A DNA stretch of 64,000 bases from Salvelinus alpinus (GCF_045679555.1 NC_092094.1:14894612-14958611), one strand, 5' to 3'; positions 22,301-37,482 are shown, numbered from the stretch's first letter. Numbers and translations: made by a program. Notes: generated by a model not told the origin, from the sequence alone.

Positions 22301-25300
22301 CTGTGGTTTACTAAAGCCATATGGAGTATATTGTTGTCCCCCAAGATCGGGGAGGGGACTGTGAATCTGTCTCCGTCCGTACGTTAGTCCCACACGATAT
22401 CTCAGACAGCACTGGGACGATTTTGAGGGAACGTGGGTGAATGATGCGTCTTGCCATAGAGATCCGGCATTTACATAATGACACTGATTGGCCCAAGGCG
22501 GAAACTAAAGTGATTAACTTAAATTTGTTAGTCACATCTGATATCCCAAGGGGTGGCGCTGCATCATTTGTGGGGGACGACATATTTATTGTTGCCTTGT
22601 TGGTAGAAGAAAAGACACAGCCCAGCTCATTAATAGAGATATCTGATAGAGAATCTGCCTACACATTAGAGCATTTAGGCCTACTACAGACAAATAGAGC
22701 ATTTAGTACCATTGAGTGCCTTATTGTTCGCTCCAACACCACTGAGAAATCCAGTGTGTGTTTTGGTTGAGTGAAATGGGATTATCTGAGCTGTACGGCA
22801 TGATTGGTGAAATTGCTGTAGAATTATTTGCTGTTGTAATCCCTGTGTCTGGGGAAAGGAGGGTGATTTGAAGATGGACTGGCTAGTGATGAAGACCTGT
22901 GGATTTGGGATGCAGTCTGGTAGTACTGACCTGAAGCTTACAGAAGCTATGAAGTTGCCTTACTGTAGTGTAATTTAGTGTAGGAATGTCATGATGTACA
23001 CTTGATCCCTAACTTGCTCAGGAGTACATTTAGGAGTCTACTTTGTCAGATACGCCTACAAACCATCCCGAACAATGTCTTTCTCCTCTTGTTCCCTCAG
23101 AATGTAAAGTATGGCGAAATCCACTGAATTTATTTCGAGGGGCGGAATATAACCGGTGAGTCACATGATCCCTTCCTCTCAAGTACCCCTGTTTCTCTCC
23201 ATATCTCCGTGTTCTTCACTCTTTTCCATACTCTGTCCTGTTCTTCCCTCCTTCCCTCTCTCTGTTTCTCTGCTCTGCTATGTCCACGCGCTCTCTCACC
23301 TCGAGAGAGTTGGTAGTAATGGCTGGGTCTGATATGGTGTCAACAGGCTGAGAGAATCCCTGCCTCACCAGGAGCCCAAGTTATTAGATCAGTGCTGCCT
23401 CCCCTTTTCTCTATTGCTTTTCTCTCTCTCCACTTTCTCTTTCTCTCTTTCATTCTAGATCTTTCCACCTCTCTCTTTCATTCTAGATCTTTCCACCTCT
23501 CTTTCATTCTAGATCTCTCCACCTCTCTCTCTTTCATTCTAAATCTCTCCACCTCTCTCACTCCCCCCAGACTTTTAGTAGAACCATGAACATTATTTTG
23601 ACCGTGTGTGTGTGTGTCTACCAGGTATACGTGGGTGACAGGCCGAGAGCCACTCACGTATTACGATATGAATCTCTCGGCACAAGACCACCAGACCTTT
23701 TTCACATGCGACTCGGACCACCTCCGGCCAGCTGACGCCAGTAAGGAACATTCACACATCGCCCAGAGACGCACACATCGCCCAGAGACGCACACATCGC
23801 CCAGAGACGCACACATCGCCCAGAGACGCACACATCGCACAGAGACGCACACATCGCCCAGAGACGCACACACACACATCGCCCAGAGACACACACACAC
23901 ACACATCACCCAGAGACACACACACACACACACACACAGATCACCCAGAGACACACACACACACACTGCACCCAGAGACACACACACACACACTGCACCC
24001 AGAGACACACACACTGCACCCAGAGACACACACACACACACACTGCACCCAGAGACACACACACACACACACACACACTGCACCCAGAGACACACACACA
24101 CACTGCACCCAGAGACACACACACACCCACACATGCGCACACACACACACACACAGCACCCAGAGAGACACACACACACACAGCACCCAGAGAGACACAC
24201 ACACACACACAAACACACACCAACAGCACCCAGAGAGACACACACCACACCCTGTCACTCATCCCATCTCCAGGGAGGTGTGATTCATGTTCACAGGTAG
24301 TATCGTATCTCTCTGACCTCAATAACACATACTAATGTGTGTTAACACATACTAATGTGTGTGTGTGTTTTTAGTAATGCAGAAAGCGTGGAGAGAGAGG
24401 AACCCACAAGCACGAATCTCTGCTGCACACGAATCCCTGGAACTAGAGGAGTGAGTAGTTACTTCTTTCACCTACAGAGATGCAGTGGAACATGGTTGGC
24501 CTCAGTTCACTCATGCATTACTTGAAAATAACCTATTATTTTTCTGAGGAATCTTCAATGAGGTCTCTTCAACTCTTCCTCAATTGAGGTTGTATCAACC
24601 CCACCTGTATACTGTTGTGTATATACAGCCTGACTATAAAGTGTGAGATACACACATAACATTTTCACATCGTCTTTCAGGATACTTTTTTTTAGGGGTC
24701 AACGGCATCACAACTTATTCTCCTTTGTGCTTAGTGTGTGGTCTTCCCCTGTTTCTCCCTCCAGCTACACTACATGACCAAAAGTATGTGGACACCTGCT
24801 CGTCAAACATCTCATTCCAAAGTCATGGGCATTAACATGGAGTTGGTCCCCTTTTTGCTGCGATAACAGCCTCCACTCTTCTGGGAAGGCTTTCCACTAG
24901 ATGCTGGAACATTGCTGCAGGGCCTTGCTTTCATTCAGCCACGAGCATGAGTGAGGTTGGGCACTGATGTTGAGCGATTAGGCCTGGCTCGCAGACGGCG
25001 TTCCAATTCATCCCAAAGGGGTTGAGGTCAGGACTCTGTGCAGGCCAGTCAAGTTGTTCCACACCGATCTCGACAAACCATGTCTGCATAGGCCTCGGTT
25101 TGTGCACGGGGGAATTGTCATGCTGAACCAGGAAATGGCCCTTCCCCAAACTGTTGCCACACAGTTGGAAGCAGAGACTCCACTAGAATGTAATTGTATG
25201 CTGTAGCGTTAAGATTTCCCGTCACTGGAACTAAGGGGCCTAGCCCGAACCATGAAAAACAGCTCCAGACCATTATTCCTCCACCAAACTTTACAGTTGG

Positions 25301-28300
25301 CACTATGCAGTTGGGCAGGCAACCTACTCCTGGCATCCGCCAAACCCAGATTCGTCCTTCGGACTGCCAGAGGGTGAAGCGTGATTCATCACTCCAGAGA
25401 ACACGTTTCCACTGCTCCAGAGTCCAATGGCGGCAAGCTTTACACCACTCCAGCCATCACTTTGGGGCGGCAGGTAGCCTAGTGATTAGAGCGTTGGGCC
25501 AGTAACTGAAAGGTTGCTAGATCGAATCCCCGAGCTGACAATGTAAAAATCTGTCGTTCTGCCCCTGAACAAGGCAGTTAACCCACTGTTCCTAGGCCGT
25601 CATTGTAAATAAGAATTTGTTCTTAACGGACATGCCTAGTTAAATAAAGGTTACATTTTTTTAAATGTTAAAAAAACAACATGGCATTCAACAAGCTTAC
25701 CACTTTACAACTGAGCCGTTGTTGCTCCTAGACATTTCCACTTCACAATAACAGCACTTAGTTTACCGGAGCAGCTGACTTGACGAACTGACTTGTTGGA
25801 AAGGTGGCATCCTGTCCAACAACATATGGAGATTGCATGGCTGTGTGCTCGATTTTATACATCCGAATCCACTCATTTGAAGGGGTGTCCACATACTTTT
25901 GTATATATACTGTATGTTGTCTTCCTCTCCTGTGTCGTCTTCCCCAAAAATTATTTTCACTCTTTTCCAACTGGTCTTATCTCTGTCTTGTCCTGTCAGC
26001 TGTGCAACAGCGTCCATCCTGCTGGCAGAGGAGGAGGCTACCACCATCGTGGAGGCAGAGAAGCTCTTCAAACAGGCCCTGAAGGCAGGAGAGGGCTGCT
26101 TCAGATGCAGCCAACAGCTTCAACACCATGGGGCACAGTACGAGGCACAGCACAGTGAGTACAAACAAACACAGTCACACACACACACAGCCAAACATAC
26201 AGTCAAACTTACACACAGTTGAACCTACACACACAGTCGAAAGATTACGCATGCACCTGGTTGGAAACAGACGCACACTCTCAAAAACGTACATATACGC
26301 AAATAAATCTATTCGTGTGTGTGCACGGATGTGTGTGTGTGTCCATGTGTGTTATACCAGCTGAAATAACTTTGCTGCGGTGTTTCTCTCAGGAAGGGAC
26401 ACCAATGTTCTGGTTTACATTAAGAGGAGACTTGCTATGTGCTCTAGAAAGCTGGGCCGAACCAGAGAAGCTGTCAAAATGTTGAGAGACGTAAGTACAG
26501 TATACACCAAGCCGCCAGGAGGTTACGGACCAATCCCCAATCCTACTGTAGTTCCCACTGAAGATGAATTGTCTGTTAGATCAGCATTGATGTCGGGGGG
26601 AACTAGGGGGGGACTAGGTGAAAATGGGACTTGAGTAAAAGTTAGGCTTTGCCCCATTTTTACATGCCAATGTTTTCATTCACTATACATTTGTATGATA
26701 AATGTAACAAAAACATGTAACGAAACAACAGTGGCAGCAGGAAGCCTAGCAGTTAAGAGCATTGGGCCAGTAACCGAAAGGTCGCTGGTTTGAATCCCCG
26801 AGGCGACTTTGTAAAAAATCTGTCTGTGCCCTTGAGCAAGGCAACTTCATTTCTCCCGTATGTCGCTCTGGTTAAGAGTGTCTGCTAAATGACTCAAATG
26901 GAAATGTAGAGTACGTTCTGCAGCCTCAGAACATAGAGGTCTGGGGAAGTGGTTGGAGGTAGCCTGGTCCCAGATCTGCTGCTGTCGCCTCATCTCTTAT
27001 TGACATGACAATTTTGCAAGACAGAGCAAATAGGTCTGGCACCAGGCTAGGTTTGAGGCTGTGTGGGACTGGGCGGGGTTACTAAAGTCTGACTGCTGTT
27101 TCACTGCCTGTCTGGTATTACATGTAACAACAGTTGTATGTTTTCCAGTTAATGAAGGAGTTCCCTCTCCTCAGTATGTTCAATATCCATGAGAACCTGC
27201 TGGAGTCGCTGCTAGAGCTGCAGAACTACGCAGACGTACAGGCCGTACTAGCCAAGTACGACGGTAAGACACACACACCTCTTAGAGTGAAAAAGAGTTA
27301 AACGTTGCTCATTGGTCCATGACCAGACATTCAAGAGACACCTATGCAGTACTAAAAATGTCACTGTGATTTTATTTCTGGAGATGAGACATAACCAGCC
27401 ATAGGGGAAGTTTGAATGACAGACATTACATAAGAAAAGTCATAAAATACAAATCATTAGATAATAGAAGTCTACATCCAACCATTACCATATAACTTAA
27501 AGTGAGACTGTATTCTAGTGAAATCCTGTAAACCTTCCAATACCTTCAGTAAAAACCCTATTCCTTCCCTGTCTAGTGTAAATGTCTTCTAGTTAAGTGG
27601 AGGAAAAAGAACACGTATGTGCTTTGTCTCCCCACAGATATTAGTTTACCCAAATCAGCAACAATATGCTACACAGCAGCCTTGCTCAAAGCCAGGGCGG
27701 TATCGGACAAGTGAGTATCCTTTTACTACTGTTACAATGGCACCAAGTGCTTCACATACCTGAAGTAGTATTTAAAAGTTAGCCTGGGGCTATTTGTGTG
27801 ACAGAGAGAATGATATTGAGTGATTCCGTTTTGAAATGGGTTAGGGCATTTTAAAACACCTCCTAGATATCCTAGTTCTGCGTATAAGACTGAGAGGATT
27901 CCATTTATCTTAGCATAGTAGCCCCTATGACTGCAGGTACACACATGCACACACACACACACACACACACTACACTTTCACATACACTCAATGACCCACA
28001 TTCTTACTCACACACACACTTGTGTCCTGTGTTCCCCATGCAGGTTCTCTCCAGAGGCAGCGTCGAGGCGAGGGTTGAGTACAGCAGAGATGAATGCTGT
28101 AGAAGCCATACACAGAGCTGTGGAGTTCAACCCACACGTCCCCAAAGTAAGACACAACAATGGAGCTACATACGTAACACTGCTAGTAGCATTACTACAG
28201 TGGTTGCTCCACTAAAAGTTTAGTGATTATGCTGCGGGACTTAGAGGTAATTTGTGGTTTAGTACGGTACCCTGCGTCACCACTTCATTTCTCCAGACCA

Positions 28301-30162
28301 GCATAAGGGGGAGTTAGAGCACTGATTAGGCTTTTGGGTCCTACTGTGTCTCTGACAATGAATGGGCGACATAAACCTAAATAGAAACTGATAATTGTTC
28401 ACGACTTCAATATTACTTACTAAAACTGTTGTTACACTAAGGTTTTTATTCTTTATTTTGTTAGGATTATTTAGCTCTTACTGTAGTAATGTAGGCCACT
28501 CCCGACCGGTCATGTTGTACAGCGCCTGAGTGGTGCAACGGTCTAAGACACTGCTACAGATGCTAGTTCAGTACCCGCGCCGGCCTCGACTGGGAGACCC
28601 ATGAGGTTTCTATCCCTCTAAAAACAGAAATAAATCATTCTAAAAAACACATTGGCTTTATTTACAAATTAGTAACAATGTCTCACACCATGTTCAAGAA
28701 TGGACTTTTTCTTGCTCATTTTACCTTATTTGAAAACGAAATCATCTCCAAAATATTGTTATTTTTTAAACAAAGCGATTATTATTGTTATTATTATTAT
28801 TCATTTAGAATGATATAAAAGCCTGTTGGATATTCCCACAGATATATTATTAACCCTGTTATTAGCAGGACAATATACATTGGTCATATTGTTCATGGCT
28901 CCTGAGTGGCGCACAATGGGATTGCCTTGCAGTTCTCCAGCTGTATCCACTGAAAGTGCTCAAGGTTCAAGGCACGAGGGCAGGGGGCACGGGATGAGCC
29001 GCGCACAGAAGACGGACCTAGCCCATGGGGAAGGGAAGAGGAGGGAGGGGGGTGGACCCCCACCCCGCCACACTAGGTAGCACAGAGCAACACTTTAAGG
29101 GGCATTGCACTAATAATGGCACTGACTAGAGAAACATTCCCACTGTTCTTAGTGCCAGTCTGCACATTCAAACTAAAACAATGTAACTAATAATGGCATC
29201 TTTATGCTTTTGTTAATAAAATAATGATAAAAATACTCTTTCAAAATGCCGATGTTTGTTTATTTAGTTATGGATCCATAACGAATTACTATGGGAAAAA
29301 ATATCACTGAATTACAGAAATATTGGAACAAAGTTGTCTAATGAATGTTAACAACTTGTTGCTTACTTGAAAATATTCCTTCAAACACACATGGTCACGT
29401 TTTACAGCGCCATTATGGCTATTAGCAGGTAGCTGGACAATAGACTTGCCTAGAAGGAGGGTAGGGGGAGAATTCTATCATCAAATGTATTTCTTATTTA
29501 GGTTGGCTGTATCACAACTGGTTGTGATTGGTTGCAATTTCAGTAGTTTAAAGGCACAGTCAACTTAGTGTATGTAAACTTCTGACCCACTGGAATTGTG
29601 ATACAGTGAAATAATCTGTCTGTAAACAATTGTTGGAAAAATGACTTGTCATGCCCAAAGTAGATGTCCTAACCAACTTGCCAAAACTATAGTTTGTTAA
29701 CAAGAAATTTGTGGAGTGGTAGAAAAACTAGTTTTAATGACTCCAAGTGTATGTAAACTTCTGACTTCAAATGTACTACTACTGTTGCACCACTACGACG
29801 ACTCCTACTGTAGAACCCGTTACTACTACTACTACTACTGTAGAACCCGTTACTACTACTACTACTGTAGCACCCGTTACTACTACCACTGCTGTAGAAC
29901 CCGTTACTACTACTACTACTACTGTAGAACCCGTTACTACTACTACTACTGTAGCGCCCGTTACTACTACCACTGCTGTAGAACCCGTTACTACTACTAC
30001 TACTACTGTAGCACCCGTTACTACTACTACTACTACTGTAGCACCCGTTACTACTACTACTACTGTAGCACCCGTTACTACTACCACTGCTGTAGAACCC
30101 GTTACTACTACTACTACTACTGTAGAACCCGTTACTACTACTACTACTACTGTAGCACCCGT

Positions 30163-30196
<34 letters not shown>

Positions 30197-30615
30197 GTAG
30201 CACCCGTTACTACTACTACTACTGCTGTAGAACCCGTTACTACTACTACTACTGTAGCACCCGTTACTACTACCACTGCTGTAGAACCCGTTACTACTAC
30301 TACTACTACTGTAGAACCCGTTACTACTACTACTACTGTAGCACCCGTTACTACTACTACTACTACTGTAGCACCCGTTACTACTACTACTGCTGTAGAA
30401 CCCGTTACTACTACTACTACTACTGTAGAACCCGTTACTACTACTACTACTACTGTAGAACCCGTTACTACTACTACTACTACTACTGTAGAACCCGTTA
30501 CTACTACTACTACTACTGTAGCACCCGTTACTACTACTACTACTGCTGTAGAACCCGTTACTACTACTACTACTGTAGCACCCGTTACTACTACTACTAC
30601 TACTGTAGAACCCGT

Positions 30616-30649
<34 letters not shown>

Positions 30650-30810
30650 GTAGCACCCGTTACTACTACTACTACTACTGTAGCACCCGTTACTACTACT
30701 ACTGCTGTAGAACCCGTTACTACTACTACTACTACTGTAGAACCCGTTACTACTACTACTACTACTGTAGAACCCGTTACTACTACTACTACTACTACTG
30801 TAGAACCCGT

Positions 30811-30853
<43 letters not shown>

Positions 30854-30918
30854 GCTGTAGAACCCGTTATTACTACTGTAGCACCCGTTACTACTACTAC
30901 TACTACTGTAGAACCCGT

Positions 30919-30961
<43 letters not shown>

Positions 30962-31062
30962 GTAGCACCCGTTACTACTACTACTACTACTACTACTGTA
31001 GAACCCATTACTACTACTACTACTACTGTAGCGCCAGTTACTACTACTACTGTAGCACCCGT

Positions 31063-31099
<37 letters not shown>

Positions 31100-34000
31100 G
31101 TAGCACCCGTTACTACTACTACTACTACTGTAGCACCCGTTACTACTACTACTACTGTAGAACCCGTTACTACTACTACTACTACTACTACTACTGTAGA
31201 ACCCGTTACTACTACTACTACTACTACTGTAGAACCTGTTACTACTACTACTACTACAGAACCCATAACTACTAATATTAATATTAGTTGTAGTTAATTG
31301 TAGTTTGTGGTGCTACAGTAATAGTAGTAGTAGTGCTATAGACGTAGTAGTAGTAGTTATGGGTTCTGTAGTAGTAACTGGTTCTACAGTAGTAGTAGTA
31401 CTGTAGCACTCCTACTATTACTACAACTACTACAAATACTACTACTGTAGTGCTACTACTACTGTAGCACTACTAATACTACTGTAGCACCACTAATTAC
31501 TACTACTACTACTACTACTACTACTGTAGCACAACTTACTACTACTACTACTGTAGCACTACTACGACAACGACGACTACTGCTGTAGAACCCATTAGTA
31601 GTACTACTACTACTACTGTAGAACCCGTTACTACTACTACTACTGTAGAACCCGTTACTACTACTACTACTGTAGAACCCGTTACTACTACTACTACTAC
31701 TACTACTGTAGAACCCGTTACTACTACTATTACTACTACTACTACTATAGAACCCATAACTACTAATATTAATATTAGTTAGTGGTTTTACAGTAGAAGT
31801 AGTAGTAGTAGGTGCATCAGTAATAGTAGTACTTTGTAGTTTGTGGTGCTACAGTAGTAGTAGTAGTAGTAGTAGTGCTATGGAAGTAGTAGTTATGGGT
31901 TCTGTAGTAGTAACTGGTTCTACAGTAGTAGTAGTACTGTAGCACTCCTACTATTACTACAACTACTACAAATACTACTACTGTAGCACTACTGTAGCAC
32001 TACTAATACTACTGTAGCACCACTAATTACTACTACTACTAACTGTAGCACTACTACTACTACTGTAGCACAACTTACTATTACTACCACTTACTAAACT
32101 CAGACGTAAGATAAACCACCCACCTGACAGGTGTGGCAGCATATCAAGAAGCTGATTAAACAGCACCTTGTGCTGGGCACAATAAAAGGCCATTCTAAAA
32201 TGTGCAGTTTTGTCGCACAACACAATGCCACAGATGTCTCAAGTTTTGAGGGAGCATGTAATTGGCATGATGACTGCAGGAATGTCCACCAGAGCTGTTG
32301 CCAGACAATTGAATGTTAATGTCTCTGCCATAAGCCGATACGGCTTTTTAGAGAATTTGGCAGAGCGTCCAACCATCCTCACAACTGCAGACTGTAAACT
32401 GTAAACTCAGCAAAAAAAGAAACGTCCTCTCACTGTCAACTGTGTTTATTTTCATCAAACTTAACGTGTAAATATTTGTATGAACATAACAAGATTCAAC
32501 AACTGAGACATAAACTGAACCAGTTCCACAGACATGTGACAATGTGTCCCTGAACAAAGGGGGGGTCTAAATGTAAAGTAACAGTCAGTATCTGGTGTGG
32601 CCACCAGCTGCATTAAGTACTGTAGTACATCTCCTCCTCATGGACTGCACCAGATTTGCCAGTTCTTGCTGTGAGATGTTACCCCACTCTTCCACCAAGG
32701 CACCTGCAAGTTCCAAGAAATTTCTGGGGGGAATGGCCCTAGCCCTCACCCTCCAATCCAACAGGTCCCAGACGTGCTCAATGGGATTGAGATCTGGGCT
32801 CTTCGCTGGCTATGGCAGAACACTGACATTCCCGTCTTGCAGGAAATCACACACAGAACGAGCAGTATGGCTGGTGGCATTGTCATGCTGGAGGGTCATG
32901 TCAGGATGAGCCTGCAGGAAGGGTACCACATGAGGGAGGAGATTGTCTTCCCTGTAACGCACAGCGATGAGATTGCTTGCAATGACAACAAGCTCAGTCC
33001 GATGATGCTGTGACACAACACCCCAGACCATGACGGACCCTCCACCTCCAAATCGATCCCGCTCCAGAGTACAGGCCTCGGTGTAGCGCTCATTCCTTCG
33101 ACGATAAACGGGAATCCGACTATCACCCCTGGTGAGACAAAACCGCAACTCGTCAGTGAAGAGCACTTTTTGCCAGTCCTGTCTGGTCCAGCGACGGTGG
33201 GTTTGTGCCCATAGGCAACATTGTTGCCGGTGATGTCTGGTGAGGACCTGCCTTACAATAGGCCTACAAGCCCTCAGTCCAGCCTCTCTCAGCCTATTGC
33301 AGACAGTCTGAACACTGATGGAGGGATTGTGCGTTCCTGGTGTAACTCGGGCAGTTGTTCTTGCCATCCTGTACCTGTCTCGCAGGTGTGATGGTCGGAT
33401 GTACCGATCCTGTGCATGTGTTGTTATACGTGGTCTGCCACTGCGAGGACGATCAGCTGTCCATCCTGTCTCCCTGTAGCGCTGTCTTAGACGTCTCACA
33501 GTACGGACATTGCAATTTATTGCCCTGGTCACATCTGCAGTCTTCATTCCTCCTTGCAGCATGCCTAAGACATGTTCACGCAGATGAGCAGGGATTTTGG
33601 GCATCTTTCTTTTGGTGTTTTTCAGAGTCAGTAGAAAAGCCTCTTTAGCGCCCTAAGTTTTCATAACTGACCTTAATTGCCTACTGTCTGTAAGCTGTTA
33701 GTGCCTTAATGACCGTTCCACAGGTGCATGTTCATACATTTTTTATGGGTCATTGAACACGCATGGGAAACCGTGTTTAAACCCTTTCCAAGGAAGATCT
33801 GTGAAGTTATTTATATTTTTTATTTATCTTTGAAAGACAGGGTCCTGAAAAAGAGATTTCTTTTTTTGCTGAGTTTACTCGTACTACTACTACTACTGTA
33901 GCACCACTAACAACAACTACTACAGCCAGTGGTGGAAAAAGTACCCAATTGTCATACTTCAGTAAAAGTAAAATGTCTTAATAGAAAATGACTCAAGTGA

Positions 34001-36199
34001 AAGTCTCCCAGGAAAACCACTAACTACTACTACTGTTGCACTCCTATTGTTACTACTACAAATCAGAGGTCGACCGATTAATCGGCAGGGAAGATTGTTA
34101 TGAAAATTTGAAGTCGGTTATCTGCATTTTTGGATGCTGATTATGGCCGATTACATTGCACTCCACAAGGAGACTGCGTGGCAGGCTGACCACCTGTTAC
34201 GCGAGTGCAGCAAGGAGCCAAGGTAAGTTGCTAGCTAGCATTAAACTTATATTATAAAAAACAATCAATCTTAACATAATCACTAGTTTAACTACACATG
34301 GTTGATGATATTACTAGTTTATCTAGCTTGTCCTGCGTTGCATATAATCAATGCGGTCGCTGTTAATTTATCGAGTCACAGACCTACTTCGCCAAACGGG
34401 TGATGGTTTAACAAGCGCATTTGCGAAAAAAGCACTGTCGTTGCACCAATGTACCTAACCATAAACATCAATGCCTTCCTTAAAATCAATACACAAGTAA
34501 AAAATGTTAAACCTGCATATTTAGTTAATATTGCCTGCTAACACGAATTTCTTTTAACTAGGGAAATTCTGTCACTTCTCTTGCGTTCTGTGCAAGCAGA
34601 GTAAGGGTATATGCAGCAGTTTGGGCCGCCTGGCTCGTTGCGAACTGTGTGAAGACCATTTCTTCCTAACAAAGACCGTAATTAATTTGCCAGAATTTTA
34701 CATAATTATGACATAACATTTGAAGGTTGTGCAATGTAAGAGCAATATTTAGACTTAGCGTTGCCGCCCGTTCAATAAAATACGGAACGGTTCTGTATTT
34801 CACTGAAAGAATAAACGTTTTGTTTTCGAAATTATAGTTTCCGGATTTGACCATATTAATGACCTAAGGCTCGTATTTCTGTGTGTTATTATATTATAAT
34901 TAAGTCTATGATTTGATAGAGCAGCCTGACTGAGCGGTGGTAGGCAGCAGCAGGCTCGTAAGCATTCATTCAAACAGCAGTTTCCTGCGTTTGCCAGCAG
35001 CTCTTCGCTGTGCTTCAAGCATTGCGCTGTTTATGACTTCAAGCCTATCAACTCCCGAGATTAGGCTGGCAATACTTTAGTGCCTATAAGAACATCCAAT
35101 GGTATATGAAATACAAATGTTATAGAGATAAATAGTCCTATAATTCCTATAATAACTACAACCTAAAACTTCTTAACTGGGAATATTGAAGACTCATGTT
35201 AAAGGAACCACCAGCTTTCTTATGTTCTGAGCAAGGAATTTAAACGCTTTTTTACATGGCACATATTGCACTTTTACGTTCTTCTCCAACACTGTGTTTT
35301 TGCATTATTTAAACCAAATTGAACATGTTTCATTATTTATTTGAAACTAAATTGATTTTATTTATGTATTAAGTTAAAATAAGTGTTCATTCAGTTGTTG
35401 TAATTGTCATCATTACAAATATATATATATATATATAAATAAATAAATCGGCCGATTTAATCGTTATTGGCAATTATCGGTATCGGCGTTGAAAAATCAT
35501 AATCGGTCGACCTCTACTACTACTACTACTACTACTGTAGCACTACTACTGTAGCACTGCTGCTACTACTACTGTAGCACCACTAACAACTACTACTGCA
35601 GCCAATTTTCATACTTGAGTAAAAGTAAAGATACCTTAATAGAACATTTCTCAAGTAAAAGTGAAAGTCACCCAGTAAAATCTTTTAAGTATAAGTCACT
35701 TATAATTCTGTATATTAAGCAAACCAGACGGAACCATAAAATGTAAAAGCGGATAGCCAGGGGCACACTCCAACTCTCAGATATCATTTAGAAATGAAGC
35801 ATGTGTTTAGTGAGTCCACCAGATCAGAGGCAATAGGATGACCGGGGATTTTATCTTGATAAGTGTGTGAATTAGACAATTTTCCTCTCCTGCTAAGCAT
35901 TAATAATGTAACGAGTACTTCTGGGTGTCAGGGAAAATGTATGGAGTAAAAAGTACATAATTTTCTTTCGGAATGTAGTGAAGTAAAAGTTGTCAAATAT
36001 AAATAGTTAAGTAATTTTGGGGGGAATCTGTACTTAAGTAGTACTTTCAAGTATTTTTACTTAAGTACTTTACACCACTGACTACAGCACCACTAGCAAC
36101 TACTACTACTGTAGCACTACTGCAGCACCACTAACCACTACTACTACTACTAATGCAGCACCACAAACTACTACTACTACTACTAATGCAGCACCACTA

Positions 36200-36249
<50 letters not shown>

Positions 36250-36345
36250 CAATGCAGCACTACTACTACTGCAGCACCACTAACTACTACTAATGCAGCA
36301 CCACAAACTACTACTACTACTACTACTACTAATGCAGCACCACTA

Positions 36346-36378
<33 letters not shown>

Positions 36379-36486
36379 GCAGCACCACTAACTACTACTA
36401 CTACTACTACTACTGCAGCACCACTAACTACTACTACTACTACTAATGCAGCACCACTAACTACTACTACTAATGCAGCACCACTA

Positions 36487-36526
<40 letters not shown>

Positions 36527-36777
36527 ATGCAACACCACTAACTACTACTACTACTACTACTGCAGCACAACTAACCACTACTACTACTACTACTACTGCA
36601 GCACCACTTACTACTACTACTGCAGCACAACTAACCACTACTACTACTGCAGCACCACTTACTACTACTACTACTGCAGCACCACTAACCACTACTACTA
36701 CTGCAGCACCACTAACCACTACTACTACTACTACTACTGCAGCACCACTAACCACTACTACTACTGCAGCACCACTA

Positions 36778-36819
<42 letters not shown>

Positions 36820-37104
36820 GCAGCACCACTTACTACTACTAATACTGCAGCACCACTAACCACTACTACAGCACCACTAACCACTACTACTACTACTACT
36901 ACTACTACTGTAGCACCACTAACTACTACTACTACTACTACTGTAGCACCACTAACTACTACTACTACTACTACTACTGTAGCACCACTAACCACCACTA
37001 CTACTACTACTACTACTACTGCAGCACCACTAACCACTACTACTACTACTACTACTACTACTGCAGCACCACTAACCACTACTACTACTATTGCAGCACC
37101 ACTA

Positions 37105-37143
<39 letters not shown>

Positions 37144-37227
37144 GCAGCACCACTAACCACTACTACTACTACTACTACTGCAGCACCACTAACCACTACT
37201 ACTACTACTACTACTGCAGCACCACTA

Positions 37228-37266
<39 letters not shown>

Positions 37267-37278
37267 GTAGCACCACTA

Positions 37279-37314
<36 letters not shown>

Positions 37315-37440
37315 GTAGCACCACTAACTACTACTACTACTACTACTACTGTAGCACCACTAACCACCACTACTACTACTACTACTGTAGCACCACTAAC
37401 CACTACTACTACTACTACTACTACTACTGTAGCACCACTA

Positions 37441-37482
<42 letters not shown>

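Noticed and set aside
22311-22770. Two ORFs of 90-110 codons as a small intronic gene
   Set aside because: No motif, no conserved composition and no splice or poly(A) context. They are open on opposite strands and are probably chance frames in an old repeat.
23608-24300. A 230-residue ORF joining exon 5 of st7 to histidine- and threonine-rich sequence
   Set aside because: The donor at 23741 and the phase match to the exon at 24375 show that the exon ends there; the rest is the CA-rich repeat.
25464-25540. tRNA gene
   Set aside because: The A and B boxes belong to a HpaI-type SINE head with its body and tail; the cloverleaf is not maintained.
29716-31297. Open frames of about 500 codons, rich in threonine, tyrosine or valine, on both strands (mucin-like)
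   Set aside because: They arise because triplet runs and in-frame spacers never create stops. They lie in a st7 intron, lack any domain or splice support, and are open in several frames at once.
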